64,000 nucleotides of DNA, taken from Melioribacter sp. (GTDB lineage: Bacteria > Bacteroidota > Ignavibacteria > Ignavibacteriales > Melioribacteraceae). The DNA lies in the NCBI GenBank assembly GCA_020723965.1, contig DYHW01000004.1, positions 124,001 to 188,000 on the forward strand, in the 5' to 3' direction. Under the pieces are notes generated by a model that saw nothing but the letters and a program-made list of their open reading frames with translations, was not told the DNA's origin and ran no database searches. The translations under genes were made by a program, and so were the position numbers. Positions 54,401-62,076 of this stretch are shown here, one piece after another (positions within the stretch are counted from its first letter, which is position 1; every line of letters starts with the position of its first letter).

Positions 54401-56476
54401 TTATGGTTTAACGCGGTAATTTAAGGAACCAAACGCGTGGATCTTTAAATCGTCGTTCGTTCTGAATCGAACCGGCAGGTTGTTTGCCCGCGTTGTATTT
54501 AATTTCAAAACTATTTTCATGTACTTAGCTTTAGAAATTTTATCCGCATCTGCTTTGAGTGTTTTTACCTTAATTGTCTGCTCGTTCTTCGAGACCACGT
54601 TCCCATTATTATCTGTTGAAGCGCCGTTGATGGTTATAACAGTGTCTTGATCGGAATACTTCGGCGGGAAATAAGTTAAGAATCTATTTAGCTCATCATA
54701 AAGTTTCCCGGTAAAAGAGATCTGCGCCGGAACTCCGTTCGTTATTTTTACTCCCGCTTCGATATAGTTAAAATTTTTGAATTGATCCCGCTCATCTTTC
54801 GACAGTTCAATATCAACAGAATCTTTTAGCAGAGCATTCGCAATTCCGAAATCGAAAGGAAGTTCTATAACGCTTCTTCCGGAAATATTATCTGTGTTTT
54901 TTACGCTCACTGTTTTATAATTTGGATTTAGCGCGCCGCCCGCATAAAAAATAAGCGAATCTGGAAAGCTTGAAAACTTTTTGAAGAATGCGCTCAAACT
55001 ATCCGTGTTGAATGTTAAGATCGAATCAGACGGAGTAAACAAAGTTGTGTTAAGCGTTTTTGAATTTAGATTCAGAACTGCTTTTTGTCCAGCGTTGTTT
55101 TTCGCTTCAAGCCGCCCGCTAATCCCAAATTCAATTTGCGCGCTCGTGCGTAAACGAAGTTGAAGAATAGGATTTTTAAGATTGATCTGCTGAAACTGCA
55201 GCTTGTTCTGAATATCTTTCACATCAAGCGCTATCGATGAACGCTCTGTATCAAGCGGTTGCGGTTTAAGCTGCCCGGTAAATTCTTTTATGTAGAGTTG
55301 ACTGAATTCGACAGTTCCGCTAAAACCGTCTGTGCTTTTTATAGTGCGGTAATCGTTCGCCAATTTTGTTTGTATGGAAATTTTATAAGAAACGGAATTA
55401 GTCGGCAGCCCGTTCAAACTAACAAATGAATAATCTTTCAGCGAAAGATTATCGAAAACATTTATGGTTTGTTTTCTCCCAATAGAACGTGTTTCATTGA
55501 ATGTTGCGCCCTGAGGCGTTTTAAGATTGTAGATTGTAAATGTTGCGGCTGCGTCAATATCTAGATTGTTAGAAATTTTTAGATTAAGTGTCCCGCGTTC
55601 AATTTTTATGTTTTGAAATTTATTCGGCTGCGCTGTGCTCTCATCAATAGTAATTGTGTTTTCAATAATAACTGGATCTTGAGCCGGTATTTTTGCGGTA
55701 GCTTCTGTAACATTAAGATCGTTGAACTTGGCTTTAACGGTGAACGAATGGCTCGGAACAGTAATTGGGCTTCCGCCGCTTCCGTTTGTGGAAACCGTGC
55801 AGTCTAATGTAAGTTGATTTTTAACAAAGATTCCCGTTGCAACCGGTATTGCTTTAACTATCCGTGTTTCTTTTGGAGGAATAGCGATACTGCCGTTGTA
55901 TTGGGCAACAGTTTCTCCGCTCAATGTGTTTTTCAAAACAAGATTTTTAATTGTTAATGATACAGGCGAAGGGAAATGATTTGTGATAGATAAATCAATT
56001 GCTCCGGATTCAAACTTCACCTGCAAAAATTCATCAATGAGATCCAGATTTGCAGAAACAGGTTTATCATTCTGCGGAGGAACAACAACCTGCATTCCGG
56101 GGCTAATGCCCGGACCAATCCAACCAAAACCGATATCGGCGCTGACAGAATCCGAGCCGATAGTGATTGTTCCTATTGTCTCCGAAACGGTTTTGCTGAA
56201 ACCATCGACTTTTAATTTCTCCTCGATCTTTATTTCATTAATATTATTGGTTTCGCTGTAGTAAAGTAAGTTCTTATTTGCTCCTTCTTGATAATAATTG
56301 AGAACCGATCTGTTCTTATCGACAACTTCTAATAGCGTATAATTTTTCTTGACAATAGGAAGATTAAGAGATAGATCCCACGCCGGCATAGTGGGCTCTT
56401 CTATTTCGCAGCTTATGAATAAGAATTGTGTAAAAGCTGCAATTGCTGCTAGAATTTTCTTAAAACTCATACTCAT
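54401..56476 (-). CDS. Large repetitive lipoprotein, companion of the DUF5723 protein
   Basis: A 691-residue protein with a lipoprotein signal (KKILAAIAAFTQFLFISC, lipobox FISC). No recognised domain. The remaining sequence is beta-rich with recurrent blocks: LKVDGFSKTVSETIGTITIG, GAIDLSITNHFPSPVSLTI, SGETVAQYNGSIAIPPKE and GTLNLKISNNLDIDAAATF, indicating two or three related sandwich modules. It sits directly upstream of the DUF5723 gene with a 14-bp gap. Either Met1 or Met3 could be the start. Inference: a surface-layer or adhesive partner of the barrel protein. Confidence 0.75.
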   Translation of the reverse strand: MSMSFKKILAAIAAFTQFLFISCEIEEPTMPAWDLSLNLPIVKKNYTLLEVVDKNRSVLNYYQEGANKNLLYYSETNNINEIKIEEKLKVDGFSKTVSETIGTITIGSDSVSADIGFGWIGPGISPGMQVVVPPQNDKPVSANLDLIDEFLQVKFESGAIDLSITNHFPSPVSLTIKNLVLKNTLSGETVAQYNGSIAIPPKETRIVKAIPVATGIFVKNQLTLDCTVSTNGSGGSPITVPSHSFTVKAKFNDLNVTEATAKIPAQDPVIIENTITIDESTAQPNKFQNIKIERGTLNLKISNNLDIDAAATFTIYNLKTPQGATFNETRSIGRKQTINVFDNLSLKDYSFVSLNGLPTNSVSYKISIQTKLANDYRTIKSTDGFSGTVEFSQLYIKEFTGQLKPQPLDTERSSIALDVKDIQNKLQFQQINLKNPILQLRLRTSAQIEFGISGRLEAKNNAGQKAVLNLNSKTLNTTLFTPSDSILTFNTDSLSAFFKKFSSFPDSLIFYAGGALNPNYKTVSVKNTDNISGRSVIELPFDFGIANALLKDSVDIELSKDERDQFKNFNYIEAGVKITNGVPAQISFTGKLYDELNRFLTYFPPKYSDQDTVITINGASTDNNGNVVSKNEQTIKVKTLKADADKISKAKYMKIVLKLNTTRANNLPVRFRTNDDLKIHAFGSLNYRVKP

Positions 56477-56638
56477 ACCTGTTTCTATTGACCTTGATTT
56501 ATTTCTGATAAAACTTATCGTTTATTTCTCTTCAAAACAATAGTTGAACAGTTTAGTTGAAAAATGTTGTAAATTTATTTTACTTTGATTATAGTTCGTT
56601 AGTATTTTATTTACGCGCATTACTAAAAGCAGATTAGT

Positions 56639-57022
56639 ATGAAACCAAAACTACTGATCTTAGAAGATGACGAGCTTACATTAAAAATGTACGAGAATTG
56701 TCTATCCCGTAAATTTGATGTAAAGTATTGCAAAAATTCCTCTGAATTCTATAAAGAAATACATGAGAATACTTTTGATGTTTTTTTATTGGACATAGCA
56801 ATAAAAGAAATGACGGATGGACTTTTACTAACTCAGGAATTGAGAGCGATGCAGCAATATAAAAACGCCGCCATTATAGTATTTACCGCGCATGTAATGA
56901 AAAAGGACGAGGAAGCTTCTTACAAAGCGGGAGTAACAAAATTTTTAAGGAAACCTCTCGAAACAAAAATTTTAGTTAAAGAAATATATGATTCACTAGG
57001 GATTAAGGAAGATTTGGCTTAA
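56639..57022 (+). CDS. Stand-alone response-regulator receiver domain
   Basis: The 127-residue protein has a single CheY-like receiver: acidic pocket LILEDDELT, phosphoacceptor Asp52 in FLLDIAIKE, the switch Thr in IVFTAHVMKK and the Lys in FLRKPLE. There is no output domain. No kinase is next to it. It may act as a phosphate sink or docking protein; the downstream gene is 391 bp away and not obviously linked. Confidence 0.9.
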   Translation: MKPKLLILEDDELTLKMYENCLSRKFDVKYCKNSSEFYKEIHENTFDVFLLDIAIKEMTDGLLLTQELRAMQQYKNAAIIVFTAHVMKKDEEASYKAGVTKFLRKPLETKILVKEIYDSLGIKEDLA

Positions 57023-57413
57023 TGAGGTTTTGTCTTTTTCCTATTTCCTGAACCAATGAACCGCATAGAAAAAATATTTTTGCCGAAGTCATGGCTATGC
57101 AATGCTAACTCATCTTAAGTGGAATGAGCATTCCGCTGCTGCGCGGGCGACTATTCAATCCAAATAAATCTTTCTTCTATTTTCCGCCGTTCAAGAAATG
57201 TAAAACAATTGTAAAAACATCTTTTATAGTCCATTTCAACTAAGCGGCTATAATATTTTTTTGTAAGTTGCTATCAAAATAGAAAGCTCGTTTTGCCTCT
57301 TTATTTATCATTCAGAAGGTTATTTACTCATTTAAAAAAAGCGCGTTATTTTTTTTGCGCAAAGCTTTTCTATAAAAATCTAACCTTATCATTTATAAGA
57401 TTTGGAAAAAGTA
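57023..57413. other. Intergenic region between the receiver gene and the 602-residue gene
   Basis: 390 bp with no supported gene, repeat or strong hairpin. It should carry the promoter of the downstream gene. Confidence 0.4.
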
Positions 57414-59222
57414 ATGATAAAATCACAAGGACATACATTTCACATACCTGTTTTGGGTGTAGGTTTTTCCGTTGATGCGCCGGTAAAAGTAGCTAAGTAC
57501 GGAATTTCATCTGTGATCTCTTTGGTTGATGATGGAATAATGGAGCAGCTGCGCAAACACTATCTCGGTCGTCTTGGAAAAATATACATTCCCATCAATG
57601 ATAAAGAACCCGATTCAAGGTCCAGAAGAATTACCGCATACTTGAACATGATCGATCAAATAGTAAAAGAAGAATTCGATGAATTAAAAAAATCTCCGTT
57701 TGAATCCGGCAGCGAGATAAGCAATTATTTTGAAATGCTTCCGCAGTTTTCAAAATTAAAAATGAAATACAACCAGATGCTTGCTTCGCGCGATGAAAAC
57801 TTTGTAAAGCAGCTTCAATCATGGCTTCGCAGCAACATAGAACCCGGTTCCGTTAATGTTAATATTATGACCAAAGTTGATAAGGCAAATTACGATTCTA
57901 ACGGCGCACAGCTTCCTACTGAATTTAATGACGCACATTCTGCATTGCGGGGATACGCTCTTAGCGATTTAGAAAGCTCAATAATTTTTTCTGCCGGGAT
58001 GAACCCTAAATTATACGGTTATATTGAATCCTTTATGGATTTTTTCCCTGATAAGTCCGGCAAGTTTAAAAAGAAAATAGTGATTAAAGTAAGCGATTTT
58101 CGCTCGGCTCTAATTCAAGGAAAATTTTTGGCAAAGAAAGGATTGTGGGTTTCAGAGTTTAGGATTGAATCCGGTTTGAACTGCGGAGGACACGCTTTTG
58201 CAACCGATGGTCTTCTTCTAGGCCCGATAATGGAAGAGTTCAAGAATAGAAAAGAGGAATTGTTGAACTCTTTGAAAGAAATATTTTTTCCCGCTCTTCA
58301 GAAAAAAGGGATTATAATTGATTCGGATAATTTTAATATAGATATAACCGTGCAGGGCGGAGTAGGAACTGTTACCGAGCATGAATTTTTAATTAAACGC
58401 TACGGAGTTAAATCGGTTGGATGGGGAAGTCCATTCTTATTAGTCCCCGAAGTTATGAATGTTGATGATTATACTTTAAAAACACTTTGCGAAGCAGAAG
58501 AAGACGATTTTTACTTGAGTTATGTTTCTCCTTTGGGAGTTCCTTTTAACAACTTGCGCAATAACAGCAAAGACTTGGAAAAAAAAGAAAGAATCGAAAA
58601 TGGTAAACCTGGAAGCGCATGTATAATAAAATATCTACAGTCAAATAGAGAATTTACAGATAAGCCATTGTGCACGGCTTCAATTTCTTACATAAATAAA
58701 AAAGTTGCCGAATTGAAAAATAGATACTCCGATTCCGATGAATTTCAAAAAGAATATGATAAAGTTGTTGATAAAGTCTGCCTATGCGAAGGATTAACTA
58801 TTCCCGCTTTGATTGTTAATGAAATTGAAGTTACAAAACAGAGCAAAGCCGTTTCTGTTTGTCCTGGGCCGAACCTTGCGTATTTTTCAAAAGTTGCGAC
58901 GCTGAAGGAAATGGTTGATCATATTTACGGAAGAATAAACTTAATATCACACCCGAACCGCCCAAATATGTTTGTGAAAGAACTGAGTCTTTATATTGAT
59001 TACCTCAAAAATAAAATTGAGGAAAGCAGTAATTCAGTTTCTGCGCAGCAAGAAGAATATTTTGAAACCTTCCTTTCTAATTTATTAGATGGAATAAGTT
59101 ATTATAAAAATCTTATTCAAGAATTAACGGAAGAAACGGAACACACGCGAGAAAAAATAAGAGAAGATATGGAGGCATTAGAGCAAAAGCTTCTCAACTT
59201 ATTTATTACTGTTGTAGAGTAA
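57414..59222 (+). CDS. Unrecognised protein with FMN TIM-barrel-like motifs
   Basis: From ATG 57414 the product has 602 residues (a TTG at 57402 adds four). I do not recognise a named family. Motifs suggest a flavin-binding TIM barrel of the nitronate monooxygenase/enoyl reductase type: HIPVLGVGFSVDAPVKVAKY at the start, SGLNCGGHAFATDG, then ITVQGGVGTVTEHEFLIK and VKSVGWGSPFLLVPEV, which resemble the GGI..G..V..G..FL phosphate site. Several cysteines follow (GSACIIKYL, KPLCTAS, KVCLCEG, VSVCPGPN), which might hold a metal cluster. The last 110 residues form coiled coils. A cytosolic redox enzyme is plausible but not shown. Confidence 0.6.
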   Translation: MIKSQGHTFHIPVLGVGFSVDAPVKVAKYGISSVISLVDDGIMEQLRKHYLGRLGKIYIPINDKEPDSRSRRITAYLNMIDQIVKEEFDELKKSPFESGSEISNYFEMLPQFSKLKMKYNQMLASRDENFVKQLQSWLRSNIEPGSVNVNIMTKVDKANYDSNGAQLPTEFNDAHSALRGYALSDLESSIIFSAGMNPKLYGYIESFMDFFPDKSGKFKKKIVIKVSDFRSALIQGKFLAKKGLWVSEFRIESGLNCGGHAFATDGLLLGPIMEEFKNRKEELLNSLKEIFFPALQKKGIIIDSDNFNIDITVQGGVGTVTEHEFLIKRYGVKSVGWGSPFLLVPEVMNVDDYTLKTLCEAEEDDFYLSYVSPLGVPFNNLRNNSKDLEKKERIENGKPGSACIIKYLQSNREFTDKPLCTASISYINKKVAELKNRYSDSDEFQKEYDKVVDKVCLCEGLTIPALIVNEIEVTKQSKAVSVCPGPNLAYFSKVATLKEMVDHIYGRINLISHPNRPNMFVKELSLYIDYLKNKIEESSNSVSAQQEEYFETFLSNLLDGISYYKNLIQELTEETEHTREKIREDMEALEQKLLNLFITVVE

Positions 59223-59245
59223 CAAGTAAAGCTATATGTAAATTT

Positions 59246-60406
59246 TCAAAAGCATTGCTCTGTATACACCCTTGGCACGCGTGTGTTGATGTTGGTTAAA
59301 ATTTCGTAAGGAATAGTTCCTGCCCAATCGGCAAGTTCTTCAACGGTAATTTTATTACCGCCGTCACTCCCAAATAAAATTACTTCATCTCCATTGTATG
59401 CGCTGTCGTTTTCAATATTCACAACAATTTGATCCATAGAAATTCTTCCAATTACAGGATAACGTTTTCCGCGAATCAATACTTCGGCTTTGTTAGACAT
59501 GCTTCTAAAATATCCATCGCCATAACCAACAGGCACAGTAACCGCTCGAACGTCGTGGTCCGATTTCCACGACAATCCATAACCAACAGGATGATCTGCT
59601 TTGATCACCTTGAAATAAACTACAAGAGATTTCCAAGTTGAAGCAGGAGTTACATTGATTGATCGCCGCGATTCAGAGGAGGGATAAACACCGTATAACA
59701 AAATACCGGGACGAACCATATCGAGATTTGCTACAGGCATTTGAAGTATAGACCCCGATTTTGAAATATGCCGAACAGGCATTTTAAGAGAATGCTTTTC
59801 GAAAAATTTTAATGCTTCTTGAAATCGTTCTAACTGAAGAAATGAAAATGTTAGATCGGTATCATCTGAATTTGCAAAGTGAGAATAAACCCCCTCGATC
59901 TCGATATTAGAACATTTAAGAGAAGCTTCAAGAAATTTTTCTGCATTATAATAATGAACGCCGATGCGTTCCATTCCGGTATCAATCTTTAAATGAACTT
60001 TTGCCTTCACTTTCATTTGTGCGGCAATTTCATCGATCTGATTCAATTTCTCAATTGATGAAGCGGTTATAGTTAAATCATGTTTAAAAAATAGAGGAAT
60101 TTGATTTCCCCATATCCCCCCAAGAACAAGTATTGGAGTTTTGATTCCTTCCTCGCGTAAAAGTATTCCTTCTTCTAGCACAGCAACGCCAATACAGTCT
60201 GCGCACAATTTTTCCATTAGCTGCGCTATGCGCACAATTCCGTGCCCATAAGCATTTGCTTTAAGAACAGGCATCATCTTTGCCGGCGCCACATGACGTT
60301 TAATATTGTTGTAGTTTGCAGCAAGAGTTTTCAGATCAATTTCAAGACGTGTTGGACGAACAACTTCCTCAACGCTAATAACAGGATGGCTGACGGATTC
60401 ATTCAT
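59246..60406 (-). CDS. alr: Alanine racemase
   Basis: The 386-residue PLP enzyme has Lys49 in PVLKANAYGHG (Schiff-base lysine), the barrel motifs GVAVLEEGILLREEGI and HLKIDTGMERIGV, VGYGDGYFRSMSN and GRISMDQIVVNI of the C-terminal beta domain with PYEILTNINTRVPRVY at the end. It makes D-alanine for peptidoglycan. It ends convergently 23 bp from the unrecognised 602-residue gene. Confidence 0.95.
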   Translation of the reverse strand: MNESVSHPVISVEEVVRPTRLEIDLKTLAANYNNIKRHVAPAKMMPVLKANAYGHGIVRIAQLMEKLCADCIGVAVLEEGILLREEGIKTPILVLGGIWGNQIPLFFKHDLTITASSIEKLNQIDEIAAQMKVKAKVHLKIDTGMERIGVHYYNAEKFLEASLKCSNIEIEGVYSHFANSDDTDLTFSFLQLERFQEALKFFEKHSLKMPVRHISKSGSILQMPVANLDMVRPGILLYGVYPSSESRRSINVTPASTWKSLVVYFKVIKADHPVGYGLSWKSDHDVRAVTVPVGYGDGYFRSMSNKAEVLIRGKRYPVIGRISMDQIVVNIENDSAYNGDEVILFGSDGGNKITVEELADWAGTIPYEILTNINTRVPRVYTEQCF

Positions 60407-60498
60407 TGTGCTCTAATTATTTTTTATACAAAGATAGACTGATTATATAAATGATGCTTGATGTTATAAACATTTTAGTTGTAGATACTAAAAACCCC

Positions 60499-60525
60499 GA
60501 TGAATCTGGGCAAGTTATCCCGCCC
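60499..60525. repeat. Repeat sharing GGGCAAGTTATCCCG with the hairpin at 48968-49012
   Basis: GATGAATCTGGGCAAGTTAT leads into CCCGCCCC. It matches the loop and right arm of the hairpin after the AbgT gene in 14 consecutive bases or more. Confidence 0.5.
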
Positions 60526-60583
60526 CTAGTTAGTGTTTATTTTAGCAGGAATTTAGGATGATAACAAAAATAGAAAGAACCTT

Positions 60584-61123
60584 TTAACGAATGTCTTCAT
60601 CTTCTTCAGAAGTGTCTTCATCTTCAAAAGAATCTTCTTCTATATTTATATCTTCATCTTCAATTACTGTTGGCTCAGATTGGTCATCAAAATCTTCTTC
60701 GCTTGATTGTTTTGTGGGCTTATCTTCTACAGTGAAAAGATTGTCGCTCTGCGCATAGTAATTTCCCTCAGAATAGTTATCATCCATTCTGTCCATAACC
60801 TGCCCCAGAATTTCGTTAGTCAGGTCATCTTTCATTTCGTCTGAGTCAACCTTTTTGTCTGCTTCAATTTTTTCCCAGCTAGGGTCTGTACTTTTCCACA
60901 TCTCAGTTAACTCTTTTTTATCAAGCTTACTCAAATTTTTTTTTATCTCATTCTCTATCACTTTTAAATCTTTTTGTTCCCAAGTGCTTTCGAAATAGAG
61001 TTGAGATTTCATATAATCCCAAAAAGATGCCTCCTTTTTTTCCGGTGAGGGCTGCAGTTTTAATGTAGAAATTACATCGTTAATTATTTTTTTGATTGAA
61101 ACCGACAATGTTACACCTTTCAA
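60584..61123 (-). CDS. Acidic protein of unknown function
   Basis: A 179-residue protein with a helical N-terminal half (VSIKKIINDVISTLKL, VIENEIKKNLSKLDKKELTE) and a strongly acidic, Ser/Glu/Asp-rich C-terminal tail of about 50 residues (EDEDINIEEDSFEDED). There is no signal peptide or cysteine pair. The start is a TTG; an inner TTG (LSVSIKK) with AAAGGTG upstream is an alternative. No family recognised. It is divergent from the tRNA-Arg region. Confidence 0.65.
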   Translation of the reverse strand: MKGVTLSVSIKKIINDVISTLKLQPSPEKKEASFWDYMKSQLYFESTWEQKDLKVIENEIKKNLSKLDKKELTEMWKSTDPSWEKIEADKKVDSDEMKDDLTNEILGQVMDRMDDNYSEGNYYAQSDNLFTVEDKPTKQSSEEDFDDQSEPTVIEDEDINIEEDSFEDEDTSEEDEDIR

Positions 61124-61328
61124 ATTTTTCCATCGATAAATTAGTAAATAAATTAAAAAATCTATACACAGAAATTTTTATTCATTTGTTGCAATTGCCT
61201 CTAGTGTTCGATAAAATTTTTAATGAATGGCATAGGAAAGATTTTCTTTTTATTTTGAATAGAGAATATAATTGTTTCCGCCTGCCGCCTAAATATAAAG
61301 TTTTGCACAAAGCTGCAATCTAAAAAAT

Positions 61329-61400
61329 GCCCCTGTAGTTCAACGGATAGAACGTGAGCCTCCGGAGCTCGAGATGTGGGTTCGATTCCCGCCGGGGGTG
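61329..61400 (+). tRNA. tRNA-Arg (anticodon CCG)
   Basis: The cloverleaf has acceptor GCCCCTG pairing with CGGGGGT (two G-T wobbles), D-arm GTTC..GAAC, anticodon stem TGAGC/GCTCG with loop CTCCGGA, and T-arm GTGGG-TTCGATT-CCCGC. CCA is not encoded. Confidence 0.94.
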
Positions 61401-61728
61401 CTGTTAAATCGGTCTCTATCAAGTTCAATCTCTTTTTACTTGAGGCAACAACTTTCCGCTAATAAAATCAAATTGATAGAGCAAAGTAACCTCTAAAATC
61501 TAAGTCCGTTCTATCATAGAGTAAATTGGAAAAAAAATTTAAAAACTATTCATACAAAATCTTTAAATATTTTTTCCCGACTCTAAAGGCGGCAACGCCA
61601 CTTCAGCCGGAACAGAAGATGGCACAGGACCCAAAGGCATGATTAAGAGAGCCGGCAGAAAGTAATTGTTTCGCAATTGCGGAATAAATGTAGAGGACGC
61701 TAATTAGCGCCCTCTTTTTTTTGCAATA
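61401..61728. other. Region between tRNA-Arg and the PAS gene, with a small open frame and terminator
   Basis: At 61580-61666 a frame without a normal start codon reads FFPDSKGGNATSAGTEDG, then TGPKGMIKRAGRK and a stop, a glycine-rich composition like the ends of small DUF5320-type proteins. It is followed by a plus-strand terminator. It may be a decayed small gene or part of a small RNA. Confidence 0.4.
61692..61722 (+). terminator. Plus-strand intrinsic terminator
   Basis: AGAGGACGCT and AGCGCCCTCT pair with one mismatch around AAT, followed by seven or more T bases. It ends a plus-strand transcript that starts at or after tRNA-Arg. Confidence 0.85.
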
Positions 61729-62061
61729 TTAAATTCTTATAAAATGCGGCATCTCAAATGGTATCTCAATCGATAATTCAACTAATCCTTTCATCTTCCC
61801 ATCTTCATACCATGGCGACTGATAGATTAATTTTTTAATTCCGTTCTTTTCGATTGTGTAAACATTTATTAATTGCTTTTGCATTATTTCTCTAATCTTT
61901 TCGCTCGATGCATTAGAGTGGCAATCGAATAAACTTCTGTCCATCAATTTAAAACCGCCATCGTCAGCAAAAATTTCGGCGGACTTGTTATTCATGAAAA
62001 CAATTTTACCTTCAGTGTCGCAGACTGTTATTGCGGCGGTTAATTCTTTTTCCCAATCCAT
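61729..62061 (-). CDS. PAS-domain protein
   Basis: The 110-residue protein is a single PAS sensor domain: AAITVCDTEGKIVFMNNKSA, then DRSLFDCHSNASSEKI and YQSPWYEDGKMKGLVELSI. It has no output or kinase domain and no signal peptide, so it is cytosolic. It begins 15 bp after the TonB-dependent receptor stop and is likely co-transcribed. Related PAS domains with DCH motifs are found near DUF438 and iron/redox genes. Ligand unknown. Confidence 0.85.
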   Translation of the reverse strand: MDWEKELTAAITVCDTEGKIVFMNNKSAEIFADDGGFKLMDRSLFDCHSNASSEKIREIMQKQLINVYTIEKNGIKKLIYQSPWYEDGKMKGLVELSIEIPFEMPHFIRI

Positions 62062-62076
62062 ATTATTTTGTTTTTA

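Noticed and set aside
61201..61428. Minus-strand protein across tRNA-Arg
   Set aside because: The frame is the antisense of the tRNA gene and has no ribosome binding site or recognisable domain.
61401..61722. tmRNA or RNase P RNA
   Set aside because: No tag-peptide frame ending in Ala-Ala, no tRNA-like 3' end and no conserved RNase P core were seen.
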